Shown here: positions 22,632 to 33,256 of the stretch, piece after piece
Layout: each line of letters begins with the position of its first letter
Numbering within the stretch: the stretch's first letter is position 1
DNA from: Trichoderma breve
Taxonomy: Eukaryota > Ascomycota > Sordariomycetes > Hypocreales > Hypocreaceae
Length of the DNA: 64,000 nt
NCBI RefSeq assembly: GCF_028502605.1
Contig: NC_079234.1
Location: 5,270,001-5,334,000 of the forward strand
Direction: 5' to 3'
Notes under the pieces: generated by a model
What the model was told of the DNA's origin: nothing
The model's input: only the letters and a program-made list of their open reading frames with translations
Database searches by the model: none
Program-made: the position numbers and the translations under genes

Positions 22632-24254
22632 ATGCCGTGGTTCGTTAAGCGGCGGGACCTATCTCTTGCAGACATCTCCAATGAAGCTCTTCAGCAGCTC
22701 ACCAAGCTGCTTTACATGGATACCGCCGACTACTTTGGCCATCGGGCTGGAGACTGGCTCGCTACACAAGAGCAACAAATCAAGGGGCTCGACGTTACGC
22801 TGCTGCGCCCAAGAAATCTACTAACTCTCTTCACCCTCGGCATATGCGGGCAAAGATTATCCCTTTACTCTGAGGGACCGAGACTATGCACAGCACATAA
22901 AGCTCTAGACTCGAGAATCGTCCGATGTATACTGCAGTTGGTTGCGGACGAGTGTACAATCCAGACGAACCGGTATCGAAGCCTACGACTCAAGAAGATG
23001 CTGAAACCTTCACTGGAGGATTGGATGAAGAGAATCGATTCTATAACGGCGCTTTGGTTGGGCGAATACAAGTTTCAGCGTCTCTTTGGGTGTCATCTCA
23101 GGGGTGGGATGCCGGATTGCGTCAGGACCAAGTGCGAGGCGTGTATGCTTGCTGTGATTGGTGGCTCTTCGATATATCTTACGGATCTTCGGGCAAGTGT
23201 GTTGGCGAGACAGATGTATAATACGGAGCTTACGGGGCGGGAATACAGGAGACCGCGATTGCTAAGGGTGATTGATTCGTGGATATCTTTCTTTCAGGAG
23301 GACGGCCAGAAGGATATTTGTGAATCTAGCGAAGCTATGGCGAGTGAGATTGTCGAAATGCGCACATTGGCGAGGAAGAAGAGAGATAAACGAGATGAGA
23401 GACGGAGGAGGAAGGGAAAACTGCCCAGAGTTCGCAAAAACATGAGAGTGAGATTGACAAAGGAGGGACTACCGATTCCACGACAGCCGAGACTTCGAAG
23501 GCGTGATAGGGAGAAGCTTGCCAGGAAGACTGAGAAGAAGATGGAGACGCTATTGTCACTTCAGGAGACGGTAGTTGAGCAAGAGGAACAGGAGCCGGAA
23601 TCTTTTCCCCGTCTTGTTGTAGACAAGGAGTGTGATTGCACGAGAACTAGATACTCAGCTCAGAAGAACAACGTCACTACGGAGACGATGACGGATTCCA
23701 AGCCTGATGGGCAGAAGAAACACGACTTTTGGGAAGACACGTCATTAGACAAAGATACATGCGAAAAGAAAGCCGTCGAAGAAGAATTTTTGGTGCAAGG
23801 CCACCGCCAGCTAACCCTTGACGACGACGCATCCTATAAAAGCATCAGCATACAGAACAAGCTCAGCTTCGACACAAACACAACTTCAAGTTGGACAAGC
23901 AAAGTAGAAGAATCGCCACACATCGTTCAACTGCCCCACGGCGAAGACGTCTTGACTCGTGGGGACACGGCATCGAGCGTGTACTCTTGCGATGAACAGG
24001 TCAAAAGCCAGACGAAGCCGACGACGATGTTTGATGCAGCGCTTTCGGCGATTTCTGGGTATTTTACGCGCGAAACAGCGACTCCAGCATCGTTGCGGCT
24101 GACAAATGGGAATGTGGATTATTCTAAGATGGAGAGAGAGTGGGAGAGGAGTGAGAATCACAAGGCGGCTTTGGCGATGTTGGAAGGGAGAGAGGAGGAT
24201 GAAGATGCTGCGTCGTGCTATGAGACGATGGGGTGGGGAGGACCTAGTAGGTGA
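22632..24254 (+). CDS. Uncharacterised basic protein, unrecognised family
   Basis: Intact single-exon frame of 540 residues with ATG at 22632. I do not recognise the family. Residues 1-215 look like a folded, mostly helical domain with hydrophobic segments (TLLRPRNLLTLFTLGICGQ; RIVRCILQLVADECT) and five cysteines. A strongly basic stretch at about 255-315 (KKRDKRDERRRRKGK, RLRRRDREKLARK) could bind nucleic acid or serve as a nuclear signal. The remainder is acidic, Ser/Thr-rich and probably disordered. No signal peptide or clear membrane helix. Length and intactness support a real gene; the function is unknown. Confidence 0.75.
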   Translation: MPWFVKRRDLSLADISNEALQQLTKLLYMDTADYFGHRAGDWLATQEQQIKGLDVTLLRPRNLLTLFTLGICGQRLSLYSEGPRLCTAHKALDSRIVRCILQLVADECTIQTNRYRSLRLKKMLKPSLEDWMKRIDSITALWLGEYKFQRLFGCHLRGGMPDCVRTKCEACMLAVIGGSSIYLTDLRASVLARQMYNTELTGREYRRPRLLRVIDSWISFFQEDGQKDICESSEAMASEIVEMRTLARKKRDKRDERRRRKGKLPRVRKNMRVRLTKEGLPIPRQPRLRRRDREKLARKTEKKMETLLSLQETVVEQEEQEPESFPRLVVDKECDCTRTRYSAQKNNVTTETMTDSKPDGQKKHDFWEDTSLDKDTCEKKAVEEEFLVQGHRQLTLDDDASYKSISIQNKLSFDTNTTSSWTSKVEESPHIVQLPHGEDVLTRGDTASSVYSCDEQVKSQTKPTTMFDAALSAISGYFTRETATPASLRLTNGNVDYSKMEREWERSENHKAALAMLEGREEDEDAASCYETMGWGGPSR

Positions 24255-24536
24255 TGGATGGTATGCTTGCTTGTATCGTTGTAGGATGGGGTATTTGCTC
24301 TAGTTTACGGAGGTTTGCTATATTGTAAGTGTGATATATATAGAGAAGAAGAGGCCAAGTGAGGATATCCATAGTCTTTTATTTTTCAGGGGAGATGAGC
24401 TTAGCTCGACCGAGCAAGCAGCAAACCTGCAGGAGTGACGGGAGATTCTATATCGAGTATTTTCTCCATCTATCTAAACAATGCTTGGGTTTTGATCATC
24501 ACCCTCATGATCGCTATATATACATACGCACGCAAC

Positions 24537-27341
24537 TTAATCCGCCAGCTTCTCCATAAACCTCTCTACCGACGGCAAATAGCATGCCGCCTTCTGGAAG
24601 TCTCCCAACTTCACCGCCATAAAGTCAAACGCCAGTAGCACATCATGTTCGACGCCCTCGACGCGCTCCCTCCTCAACGAGTCCGACTTCGAATATCGCT
24701 GCGAAAAGTGCGTCAGGAGAGTCCGCCGAGCGCCCATCTCGCGCGCCACCCCGAGCGCCTCGCCCATGGTGCTGTGCTTCTTGGCCTTTGCGTGGTCCTG
24801 CTTGTCGTCGCCAAAGGTGCATTCGTGAACCAGGAGGTGCGCACCATGGCATTCCTGCGCAAACAGCTTCGACGGCCGACAGTCGCCAGAGTAGGCGATT
24901 TTGAGACCGGATGTGAGCTCCAGCTGTGTGCCAAACGAGCGCCAGCAGTGGGGAACGGGAACTCGCTTGATGGAAGCAAGACCGAAGTTCTCTTCACCGA
25001 GGTCCTCGCGGGTCGTCAGGTCTCGGTCTTTCTCCTTTGGCCAGGGGCAGCTGGGGAAGCGTAGTCGGTGGTAACCGATATCCTCGATTTGGGACAGCTC
25101 CTCCAGCAGGATTCGGTAGCGTCCAATGCAGGATATTGCGAGTGTAGCGTTGCTGTTGTCTCTCAAGGCCTGTTCATACCATGCCTTGATGAGCGAAGGG
25201 GTGCCCATGTGATGGTCGGCATGGACGTGACTGATAACGATGCACCGCAGGTTACGCAGAACATCTGCCGCTTCTTCAGCGCCAAAAAGGCGTCGAATCT
25301 GGCCCAGTGTTCCCTCACCACAGTCGAGTAGATAGTTTCCAATTCCCGGAACTCGAATCAGCGTGGCAGAAACATTCCTGTATTTGCTGGGAACAGATGA
25401 ACCTGTGCCGAGAGGGATAATTTCTGCGTCACGGTTCGGGATGTCAAACTCTTGCTTCTCAACCCGCTCCAGAAATTCGGGGTTTGTGGCTTCAGCGCGG
25501 GCCTCTTCGGCCATCTTGAGGACCTCTTCGTCTACAGAGTCGTAGGCCTCGACCAAATCAGGAAACGGAGCAATGGCTTGGTCATCGAATACAAGACGCG
25601 GCATAAGTTGGAATTTTTGTCCAGCACGGCCCAACTCAATCGGAGAGCCTTCTGGAGGGGCCGGGTATCGGACAGTGTTTTCGAATTTGAGGAGAGGAAA
25701 TCTTTCAGGATCGATTCGGCGCAACTTGGTCTGAATAGTAGCGGCACCGGGGTGAGTAATCATGTTTGGGCATGCCTCGTCTGCGCAGAAAATGTGCTTA
25801 ATGCCGGCATGCTGCTGGATGAATTGCTGGATTCGTGCGTCGCCGGTCATGTTTGGTCCCAGGATCCAGTACATGACGGCGACGTTCTCCATTAAATCTT
25901 TACTCTTCCACTCAGGTCGCTCCATGAAGGACTCGACGAAATCCTGGCTGCTAATATCCGCTATAATGATACCTCTACCCCGTTGGGTCTCTCCGAGAAC
26001 CATTTCGGGCGTTACCAGGCCATCCTTTCCCTGAACACTCTGGCCTGCAGTAAGGAGTTTAAAGTCTCGAGGCTCGACTCCTAGAGATTTTGCCACAGGA
26101 GCATTGAATTTCCCTCTGCGGTCATGGGTCTTGATGATGTAACTCATAGATGTCTCGCCGTATGTGGTCCTGGGAAGTGGGAAGTGGTTGATTGCGAGAA
26201 CGTTATTGCTCCTGTCATCTACCCCAACCTCTCCAATGTCTGGGAAATGCCACACGGTATCATCCGGGTTTGGAATTTCCGCGCCGTCAGCCATGTAAGG
26301 CCCCTTGTACAGCCTGATTGTGCCATTTTCTACAATGGCAGCTTTGTCTGTGGGTTTGAGATCTCGGATCTTCTTGGGTATCAACACGGATCTGTTCTTC
26401 AAACTTCCATTGAACATGATCCTCTCTACTATCGCACTCGCAACTTCTGGATCCGAAACAGATGGTCGCGGTTGAAATACGGCTTCCTCTGAAGACGCAT
26501 TCTCATCCACGGCCATGGCAGGATCGCTGTGCCGCCTCTTACGGGGACTACTCGATCGTGCTCGCCGCACCGGGATCTTCCAGACCTTGATGGCATCATC
26601 TGACCAATCTGGCTCGAGGTTTGCCGCGTCTGTAGCTCGCGGGTCTGTCCTGTGCTCGTAGGTTCGCACGCAAATGGGTTGTCGAAAGATGACGGGTCGG
26701 CATGCTGCCAGCGTGTGGCACAGGTTATCCGCGCCGTGCACCGCAATTCCGGCATGAAGAGTCTTGTTAAGAAGCTTCTGGCCTTTTTGCACCCTCTTGG
26801 CATTCTCCTGCGTTGTAAACTCTTTGGCTGACTCGATAGCTCCGCCAACACTCAGCAGATAGCCACAGAGGCCGCCCAACTGCTCCCAGTTGACGCTGCC
26901 GCTTAGGAAGACGTGTTCTGTGCCCCCCATGTGTATTTTGCGGCTGCCAAATGCTCGCTGCGTTCCCTCTGTGACGCGACCAAATACATACGAGCGCTTG
27001 TCGTGATGCATGTATATACAGGTGCCTGGAGTGTCGACTGAGGGGACGGCGGCAAGCTCGACTGTGGTCGTCATTGTGGTGGAATCGGCGTGAGCCTTTT
27101 TGAAGATCCTGGAGTAGAATCGTAAATGGTGATGTTGTAACGGTAGATAAGGGGTGTGAATTGAGCTGTCTAGTCGCGATTGCCGCGGCCTCGTGGGATT
27201 GCTGGATAGAGAGGTAGAGTATCTGGCGATGGAAAGACTGAGAATGCTAAGCTGTCGCGTCCGTCTACCGGCGGGAGAAGAGAGATATCGAAGCGGAACT
27301 GATACGGAGTAGACGAGGCGCCTGGATACACATGGTTCCAT
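24537..27341 (-). CDS. TRZ1: tRNase Z, long form (3' tRNA-processing endonuclease)
   Basis: Removes the 3' trailer of precursor tRNAs so that CCA can be added. Single exon, 934 residues, typical of the long eukaryotic form with two metallo-beta-lactamase halves. The N-terminal half (from about 90) is degenerate. The catalytic half carries the PSKYRN loop (PxKxRN motif, about 653), SHVHADHHMG (about 704-713, zinc ligands), AYSGDCRPS, a HECTF (HEAT-type) block and LTHFSQRY. The first Met begins an Arg/Ser-rich stretch with very few acidic residues, typical of a mitochondrial presequence. A second in-frame Met at residue 90 (27074) starts MTTTVELAAVP, which could give a nuclear or cytosolic form. 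Confidence 0.95.
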   Translation of the reverse strand: MEPCVSRRLVYSVSVPLRYLSSPAGRRTRQLSILSLSIARYSTSLSSNPTRPRQSRLDSSIHTPYLPLQHHHLRFYSRIFKKAHADSTTMTTTVELAAVPSVDTPGTCIYMHHDKRSYVFGRVTEGTQRAFGSRKIHMGGTEHVFLSGSVNWEQLGGLCGYLLSVGGAIESAKEFTTQENAKRVQKGQKLLNKTLHAGIAVHGADNLCHTLAACRPVIFRQPICVRTYEHRTDPRATDAANLEPDWSDDAIKVWKIPVRRARSSSPRKRRHSDPAMAVDENASSEEAVFQPRPSVSDPEVASAIVERIMFNGSLKNRSVLIPKKIRDLKPTDKAAIVENGTIRLYKGPYMADGAEIPNPDDTVWHFPDIGEVGVDDRSNNVLAINHFPLPRTTYGETSMSYIIKTHDRRGKFNAPVAKSLGVEPRDFKLLTAGQSVQGKDGLVTPEMVLGETQRGRGIIIADISSQDFVESFMERPEWKSKDLMENVAVMYWILGPNMTGDARIQQFIQQHAGIKHIFCADEACPNMITHPGAATIQTKLRRIDPERFPLLKFENTVRYPAPPEGSPIELGRAGQKFQLMPRLVFDDQAIAPFPDLVEAYDSVDEEVLKMAEEARAEATNPEFLERVEKQEFDIPNRDAEIIPLGTGSSVPSKYRNVSATLIRVPGIGNYLLDCGEGTLGQIRRLFGAEEAADVLRNLRCIVISHVHADHHMGTPSLIKAWYEQALRDNSNATLAISCIGRYRILLEELSQIEDIGYHRLRFPSCPWPKEKDRDLTTREDLGEENFGLASIKRVPVPHCWRSFGTQLELTSGLKIAYSGDCRPSKLFAQECHGAHLLVHECTFGDDKQDHAKAKKHSTMGEALGVAREMGARRTLLTHFSQRYSKSDSLRRERVEGVEHDVLLAFDFMAVKLGDFQKAACYLPSVERFMEKLAD

Positions 27342-27667
27342 CAGCGGGAGAGGAGAAAAGGAAAGGGAAAGAATGAGGAGGAGAGAGGCTTTGCAGTCAT
27401 TTACAGCTCCAGGTGCAACCCCACGATGAACTTTTTTTATGCGATAGAGCCGATAAGCAGCACTTTAGCTGCCTGGCGGGGCAGCCACATGCTAGCCTTG
27501 CCACCACCTAAAATCACTTATACTTCTCTCCTATGACTCTTCACCGGGGAATCCAAAACATTTATCATGATGTGTTTATCAATTGACTCATAATGCTACG
27601 AAAACATGGTATGAATATACTTCCATTAAATAGCTTTTGCACAAGGTATATACATCTGCATCTACAT
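27342..27667. other. Promoter of tRNase Z and 3' region of NOP14
   Basis: 326 bp between two minus-strand genes. The left part (27342-27430) is purine-rich on the plus strand, so pyrimidine-rich on the tRNase Z transcript side. No gene seen. Confidence 0.4.
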
Positions 27668-30459
27668 CTACTTGCGGTTCGCTCGCTTGCGTGCCTTGGC
27701 CTCCCTCTCGTAAGCATTCGCTTCTCGTCCCTCCTCGTTCTGAATCTCGGCAATGAGTCTCTTGTACTTCTTCTCGTAGGCTTCGTCCTTTGCCTTCTTG
27801 ACCCGGAGGTTCTCTCTCGCCATAAAGTTGGCGTCCTTCCGCAGCTCCCGCATGGCGCCCTTGCGCTCCTTCTTGTGCTCCTTCTGGAGTTTGGCCATCT
27901 CGGCCCTCTCGCGATCAGGATCATAGTGTTTATCGGGATCAAACGTCTCTTCAAACTTGGGTATATACGTCTTGATCGCGAGGGGTTTGTGGTGGTGAAG
28001 CTCCAGAGGCCGGCGTGATAGCTGTGAGACTCGCGACATCCGCTTCAACTTCTCTTCTAGCCTCTCTGCTTTATCACTTACAGCTGCCGGGAGGTGCTCT
28101 CGTGATGACTTGCTGTTGATGTGACTCAAAACTTCAATGGCTTGGTTGAAAGTCTCCAAAAACCCAGACTTTCCAGTCCACAAGTCTGCAGCAGCATCGA
28201 GCAATTGAATAGTTGTAGTGAACAGAGCAATCTTGAGAGCATTGCTGCCCCCCTGTGAAGTTTCAGGCAAGCAGTCGGAGAGGTTTAGACGCCTTAGCTC
28301 AACAGCCTTGGCTTTTTTAATGCGGCTTCCAGCCGGTGGTTCATGGATCGGGAAGTTACCCAAGAGATGTGACGGGGCTGTTGGTGCAAGGGAGCAGATT
28401 GTGTTGAGGGAGAAGTTCATCACCTCGGGAACATAGCGCTTGGCCAACTGTTGATACTGCAGGGACAGAATGGACAGGTAGGTTCCAATGGCGTAATCTG
28501 ACATCTCTCGAGGCACCTTTTGGCCAATGTACCGGCCAATTGTGAGCATTGCAGGGGTCACAACCTGATGGAAGTGATCGGACGTTGGGAAGATGGTCCC
28601 AATCGCTGTGAGAAGCGTCAGGTCTGACGGCTGCAGCGCAATGGGTCGAGTCTGGCTGATCTCTCCAAGATGATGCCGGAACTGCTTGGCAATTTCGAGG
28701 GGAAACATCTTAGAGAGAGAGTGAATGTGACGCACAAGACTTTCCAAGACGGAGAAGGATGGTGATGTCTCTGCATTCCAAGGAAGAGCCACAAAGTCCA
28801 CCAAGGCCACAGCGAAATTCGCTAGCTTTTCCTTGTTCTTGCTGTCAAGTTTGGGATGGTGTAGCGCTCGAATGCGCTGGACGATTTTTGGCAAATTTGC
28901 CTGGTCGTAATCTTTGGTGATGGACACAAACTCGGAGCATGACTGAGGGCAAGGGAAGGTGAATGGTAATCCGTTCTCGTCGTGCTTGTCGTTGGAAGAG
29001 AAGTTTGCTTGGAATATGGGGTTTTTAGTTTCGGATTCGTTCAATAGACCCTTTGTGAATTCGTCATCGTCATCTTCATTATTCTCGGCTTGGCTTGCGG
29101 AGCTGTCGTCATCTCCTTCACCTTCATTGTCAAAATCGTCGTCGCTGTCTGCAAGGTCCAGATCAGATCCACTAGCCACCAAGTCGTCTTCGATGATGAA
29201 GTCATCCTCATCATCAAAGCCCAGCTCCGTCGCTGTCGGTCTAGCCTTGATACCCTGTCCGAGGTCGAATTCATCGTCATCGTCCTCCTCCTCTTCCATA
29301 TTACCAGAAACTTGGTCGCGTTTCTTATCCGCTTCGTCTTCGTCGCTGTCTGATACCTCTTCGCCCATCATTCGCTTCTGGCGTTTTTCTTCAAGCTTCT
29401 TGAGTTTGGTAGACTCTTCTTCTGCCTTCTCCTCGTCTGTCTTGGTGCGATTGGACGGTTGCGCCCTCTTATCTTGAGCCAGTCGTTTGACTTCAATATC
29501 GAAATTCTTGTCAAAGGCGTCTCGTTCGACGCCCGCAATGGCAGACAACGGCGCAGCATTGTCTTGACGCTTATTGATACCAAACGAGAGAAGTTGTTGA
29601 ATGTTGGGAAGCTCCTTGTCGAGCTGCGTCCGAAGGTCCTCGTCGTCATCTTTGGCCGCTTGTCGCTCGTATCTATGAAGCTTTGACTTTGCAATGACTT
29701 CTTCCATGACCTCTTTCTTTGTCTTTTTACGCTCGGGTTCGCCCTCTTCGGCCTCCTCTTCACCTGCTGCGATGATGGCGCGCAGGCGCTTAAGTCGCTT
29801 CTCGCGGCTTGATCCATCGCTATCTTCGCCATCCTCCTCGAGGTCATCCTCGTTAAAGTCGTCCACTGGATCCTCCTGGTCGTCAAAAGCCAAGGTTCGC
29901 CCCATATGTGTCAAACCATCCATTGGCTCGTCATCCTCCAGATCGAAAAGAGAATTCTTTTTGTGCGATTTCAGCTTTTCTCTGGCAAATCGTTCCAGCA
30001 TTTTTTCTTCAGGAGCCATCGTTGGGTCGTTCTCGCCGAATCGTCGATCCAGAATACCACCGACCTTGTTACGACGCTGCATATCCACGAGGAGGGTTTG
30101 CTTGCGCTATTGTATAGAGTGTCAGAGAAATACTTGGCGGGGAAGAGGGAGAGGCGCCTCCATACCTTTTCCTCGGCGGCAGCTTTGGCCAGACCAGGTC
30201 GTCCCTTGATGGCAGCATTTCCAGGCTTTGGCCGATTGGTAGTCACCTCAAACTTGGGCCCGCGCGCAGCATGTTTGAGGTCAAACGGATTGAATTGCTC
30301 TCGAATGCCCTCGAGAACAACGCCTCTCTGCAGACGCTTGTCGTTCCGAGACGGGTCATCCTGAGCCTGCTTCCGCCGCTGCTTCTTGGACTTTTGAGGG
30401 CCTGTAATTCCTTGTTCTCTCAGCGACGCCTTTAGGCGCTTGAGCTGGGAGCCGGCCAT
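27668..30459 (-). CDS. NOP14: Nucleolar complex protein 14 (SSU processome component)
   Basis: Needed for processing of 18S pre-rRNA and maturation of the 40S subunit in the nucleolus, working with Noc4 and Emg1. Exon 1 30459-30166 and exon 2 30106-27668, separated by a 59-nt intron, give 910 residues. The N-terminus MAGSQLKRLKASLREQGI is followed by conserved NPFDLKHAARGPKFEVTTNR and GGILDRRFGENDPTMAPEEKMLERF. A long acidic region rich in Asp/Glu runs from about 155 to 460, then a helical domain. A basic C-terminal tail ends KARKRANRK, typical of the family. ATG at 30459 is the first in frame. Confidence 0.95.
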
Positions 30460-30774
30460 GGTCGACGATTGCTTGTTTCCACGACCAAATCTTTGATCAC
30501 GAAAAGTTGCCTGCTCACAGAAACATGGCTTGCTACAGCGAATTGAACTTGCTAAATTTTTTGACGGCGGCTTATCGATAGCGGTGCCTAGCGTAAAGGT
30601 CGCTGGTGGGGACAAACAGGAAAGTGGGTACGTGCCTTACTTAGTGGGACGTGACTTAAACTGAGCTGCGTCAAGAAGCTTCCACCTATAACAACATCAC
30701 CAGCAACCGTATCTTATGCATTTATCGACCTTCTCCATGTGATCCCGCCGGAAAAGAGGCACTCGTGGGACGAC
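30460..30774. promoter_or_regulatory. Divergent promoter of NOP14 and the 30775 gene
   Basis: 315 bp between two opposed start codons, so it must hold both promoters. Positions 30554-30562 (AAATTTTTT, read as AAAAAATTT on the NOP14 strand) resemble the RRPE element of ribosome-biogenesis promoters. This is a weak match and no clear PAC element accompanies it. A minimal uORF (ATG TGA) at 30737-30742 lies 32 nt before the ATG at 30775. Confidence 0.45.
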
Positions 30775-31773
30775 ATGGGCTGGACAAGCCGGTTCTTATT
30801 ATTTGCACGCGATGAGCGAGTAATTTTAGTTAGTATCGGGCTGGCTACGTTTGGTGTGGTTAGTACGATCATCACAGCTCTCACGTTTATCCGAGACGAC
30901 AATGAGATTCCTCCGTCGGAGCCCAAGACGCAGTACATCACGCAGGACACCGAGGACTCGCTTCAGTCAGACACATTGGAAAAGCTTCTGGACCATCCAA
31001 ACTTCTCAATCAAAGAAATTGCGGTTAAGATTCTGTGCGACAGAGCTGCTAATGACCCTGAAGTAATAACATATATATGGTTCGGGATCACTCGACCAGA
31101 TTATGAAGAGCGAATGGACTCCCTGAGGACGCTTGCTGTGCTCACCAGCCAGACAGGCAATGAAGGGCTGGCGAGACTGCATGACGAAAGAGCCTATTCC
31201 GCCTTGGTGCGATGCATGGAGTTGTGCATGGAGAGCGCCGATCTCCCAGAGGTCACTGATATTCACTGGGACGAATACTTTCTTCGCGATATGGGCGAAA
31301 GATTCTGCCTCATGTTCATCACAGAGCTGATCAACAAATACGGGGCCACTATGCTCGTCAAGGCCAAATTTGTTGAGAAGTGGCTTGCGAAGCAAGCTTG
31401 GGGGAATACTGCTGAGGAAAGACGCCACAACTTTAAAGATTACATGGAGTTTCGAAACAACCGGATAACCGATATTGTGAACCGCATCAAGCATTCACGG
31501 CGTGGTTTACGAGCTTTGGAAAAAGCAGGGCTGATCGACAAAGAAAGCTCTCGACGTAGAATGAGAGAGCTTCCCGATCTGCTCATGGAAGTGGAAGAGG
31601 AGATTGCAGCGGGAGAGCATTCGGGAGAGCAACAGAGCCGGCGGACTAGGGAGCATTCGGCAGAAGAACAGAGACTTCGGCGCCAACATCGCGAGGCAAT
31701 GGTTCTCAATGACGGAACACGACCCCTGGGCCGGGAAGACATTATTGAGCGAGACGCATCTCCTCCAGCTTGA
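30775..31773 (+). CDS. Uncharacterised membrane-anchored helical protein
   Basis: Single exon of 332 residues. The frame extends upstream to 30739, but only through a GTG codon; the first ATG in frame is 30775 (MGWTSRFLLFARDERV). One hydrophobic segment at about 17-38 (VILVSIGLATFGVVSTIITALTF) suggests an N-terminal membrane anchor. The following region is helical and resembles an armadillo-like solenoid (repeating leucines, e.g. DSLRTLAVLTSQTGNEGLARLHDERAY is one such stretch, at about 111-137). The C-terminal 60 residues are charged and likely disordered or coiled. I know no named family. The gene is divergent from NOP14. Confidence 0.75.
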   Translation: MGWTSRFLLFARDERVILVSIGLATFGVVSTIITALTFIRDDNEIPPSEPKTQYITQDTEDSLQSDTLEKLLDHPNFSIKEIAVKILCDRAANDPEVITYIWFGITRPDYEERMDSLRTLAVLTSQTGNEGLARLHDERAYSALVRCMELCMESADLPEVTDIHWDEYFLRDMGERFCLMFITELINKYGATMLVKAKFVEKWLAKQAWGNTAEERRHNFKDYMEFRNNRITDIVNRIKHSRRGLRALEKAGLIDKESSRRRMRELPDLLMEVEEEIAAGEHSGEQQSRRTREHSAEEQRLRRQHREAMVLNDGTRPLGREDIIERDASPPA

Positions 31774-33256
31774 CGTTGTGGTGCGTGTAGGCAGGAAGTA
31801 CATTCAAACACGCGAGATGATACCTACAGGTAGTCTGCGGACGGGAATCATACACAGCGGGATGATGATGGTGACGAGAGATGTATATATAACAATTATG
31901 AGGTCCGTCGCCCCTTGTCTTGGAGAGATATCAACTCATCTGACGCGAATACAGTAGCAAAGGGACTGGACGATTCTGGCGACGCCAGCTTGCAGTCGTG
32001 CATTGCGCCATTATGAAAGCAGAACAAGGGGACTTCTGGAAGGGTATTCTTTGTTCGGCGGCCGGATGATTCATAACGCTATCACATGCCCTAATTTATG
32101 GTCTTTATCAGTATGAATAGAGGGGTGGGTAGGTTGAATAAGAATTCAGCTGACAGCGTGCTCCATGTTCACATGATGCTGGAGATATGCAACAAGGTTC
32201 ACATTGACTACCTGATATCCATACACGTTTCTGATAGATCTGCCTACATCCACTAGAATTATCCATATCTTCTAGAACTACCCCTATCTAGGGAGCTGTA
32301 GATCTCTCTATATGCATCTGCTGGACCAATCTATTTATACTTCTCTTACAGAAAAAGGTATATGTATTTTACGCTATTTATTTCCTACTTGTTTTTTTAA
32401 ATTTCTTTTCATTGAAGTAAAATAACACACAGTAGAACCATATCACCAGCTTGGATGAAGTTCTACAGTGCGCACTTTCCTCGAGGTCTCGCATATTTTG
32501 GCTACCGCTTGACCTGCTGACGCGATGATTTGATGTGATCTACCTTTGCTGGACAAGGGGCGAGTCTAGGTAGTCCAGGTTTACGGCTGTTAGTCCCGTG
32601 CCCTATTACCTTGACGATGTTGCTGGTGCTTAGTGTCATTGGCTACGAGATGGCGGTAGGAGATTGGACGTCAAGACGTCTTGGGTGTTGACAGCCAATA
32701 ACGTGGTGGCGCCCAGCTCATTGCGAGAATAAACAAACAATGGCCGCTGCCTTGTTGCGACCACCTCCTGTCACATCTTTTTTTTCTCTCTCTGCTCGTC
32801 TATTTTCTCTTTGTTTTATTCTTTTCTCTTGCGATATTCTACGAGTACACAAAGTCTGGCGCTTTCAAAATCTGCTTCTGCCGTGCCTTCTTTTTCCCGC
32901 TACAGGTTTCCATGTTATCGTCATCCATCTAGGTATTGATTGGCGCATCCCAGGTTCTGTTTAATTAAAGAGGTCGGGTACCTCCTAACCTAAGCATCCT
33001 ACCTTGCTCATCTCGTTTCCGTCCCCTTGTCGCCCAGCTCAGCGAAAGCCGCCGAAAATACCAGTGACAAGCAGTTGATCGTATACGATCGGATTTTTAC
33101 TTCAATAACAAGGGAGCTGTATTGGCGACCGGGGTGTCCAGTGTCCCCTTTTTTTGACTTTTGTTCCTGGCCCAGCAGCTCCCGACCGGAACGGGGCGCC
33201 ACTACCGCAAAGCCAGTGGGGTTCTGTCTGGTCTTAACCGCACCGAATATCGAATA
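31774..33256. other. Intergenic region before the CLIP-170-like gene
   Basis: About 1.5 kb. Positions 32200-32420 are AT-rich with short partial palindromes (e.g. CTAGAATTATCC / TCTAGAACT). From 32750 the plus strand is pyrimidine-rich, the likely promoter and leader of the next gene, with a 74-codon ORF at 32740-32964. Confidence 0.4.
32740..32964 (+). other. Small ORF (74 codons) in the leader region of the CLIP-170-like gene
   Basis: An ATG in a good context (CAAACAATGGC) opens a 74-residue hydrophobic frame. It ends 292 bp before the CLIP-170-like start. It could be an upstream ORF, a small membrane protein or chance. No homology is known to me. Confidence 0.25.

Noticed and set aside
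30739..30774. N-terminal extension of the 30775 gene
   Set aside because: It would need GTG as start codon; the nearest upstream ATG is followed directly by a stop, so ATG 30775 is preferred.
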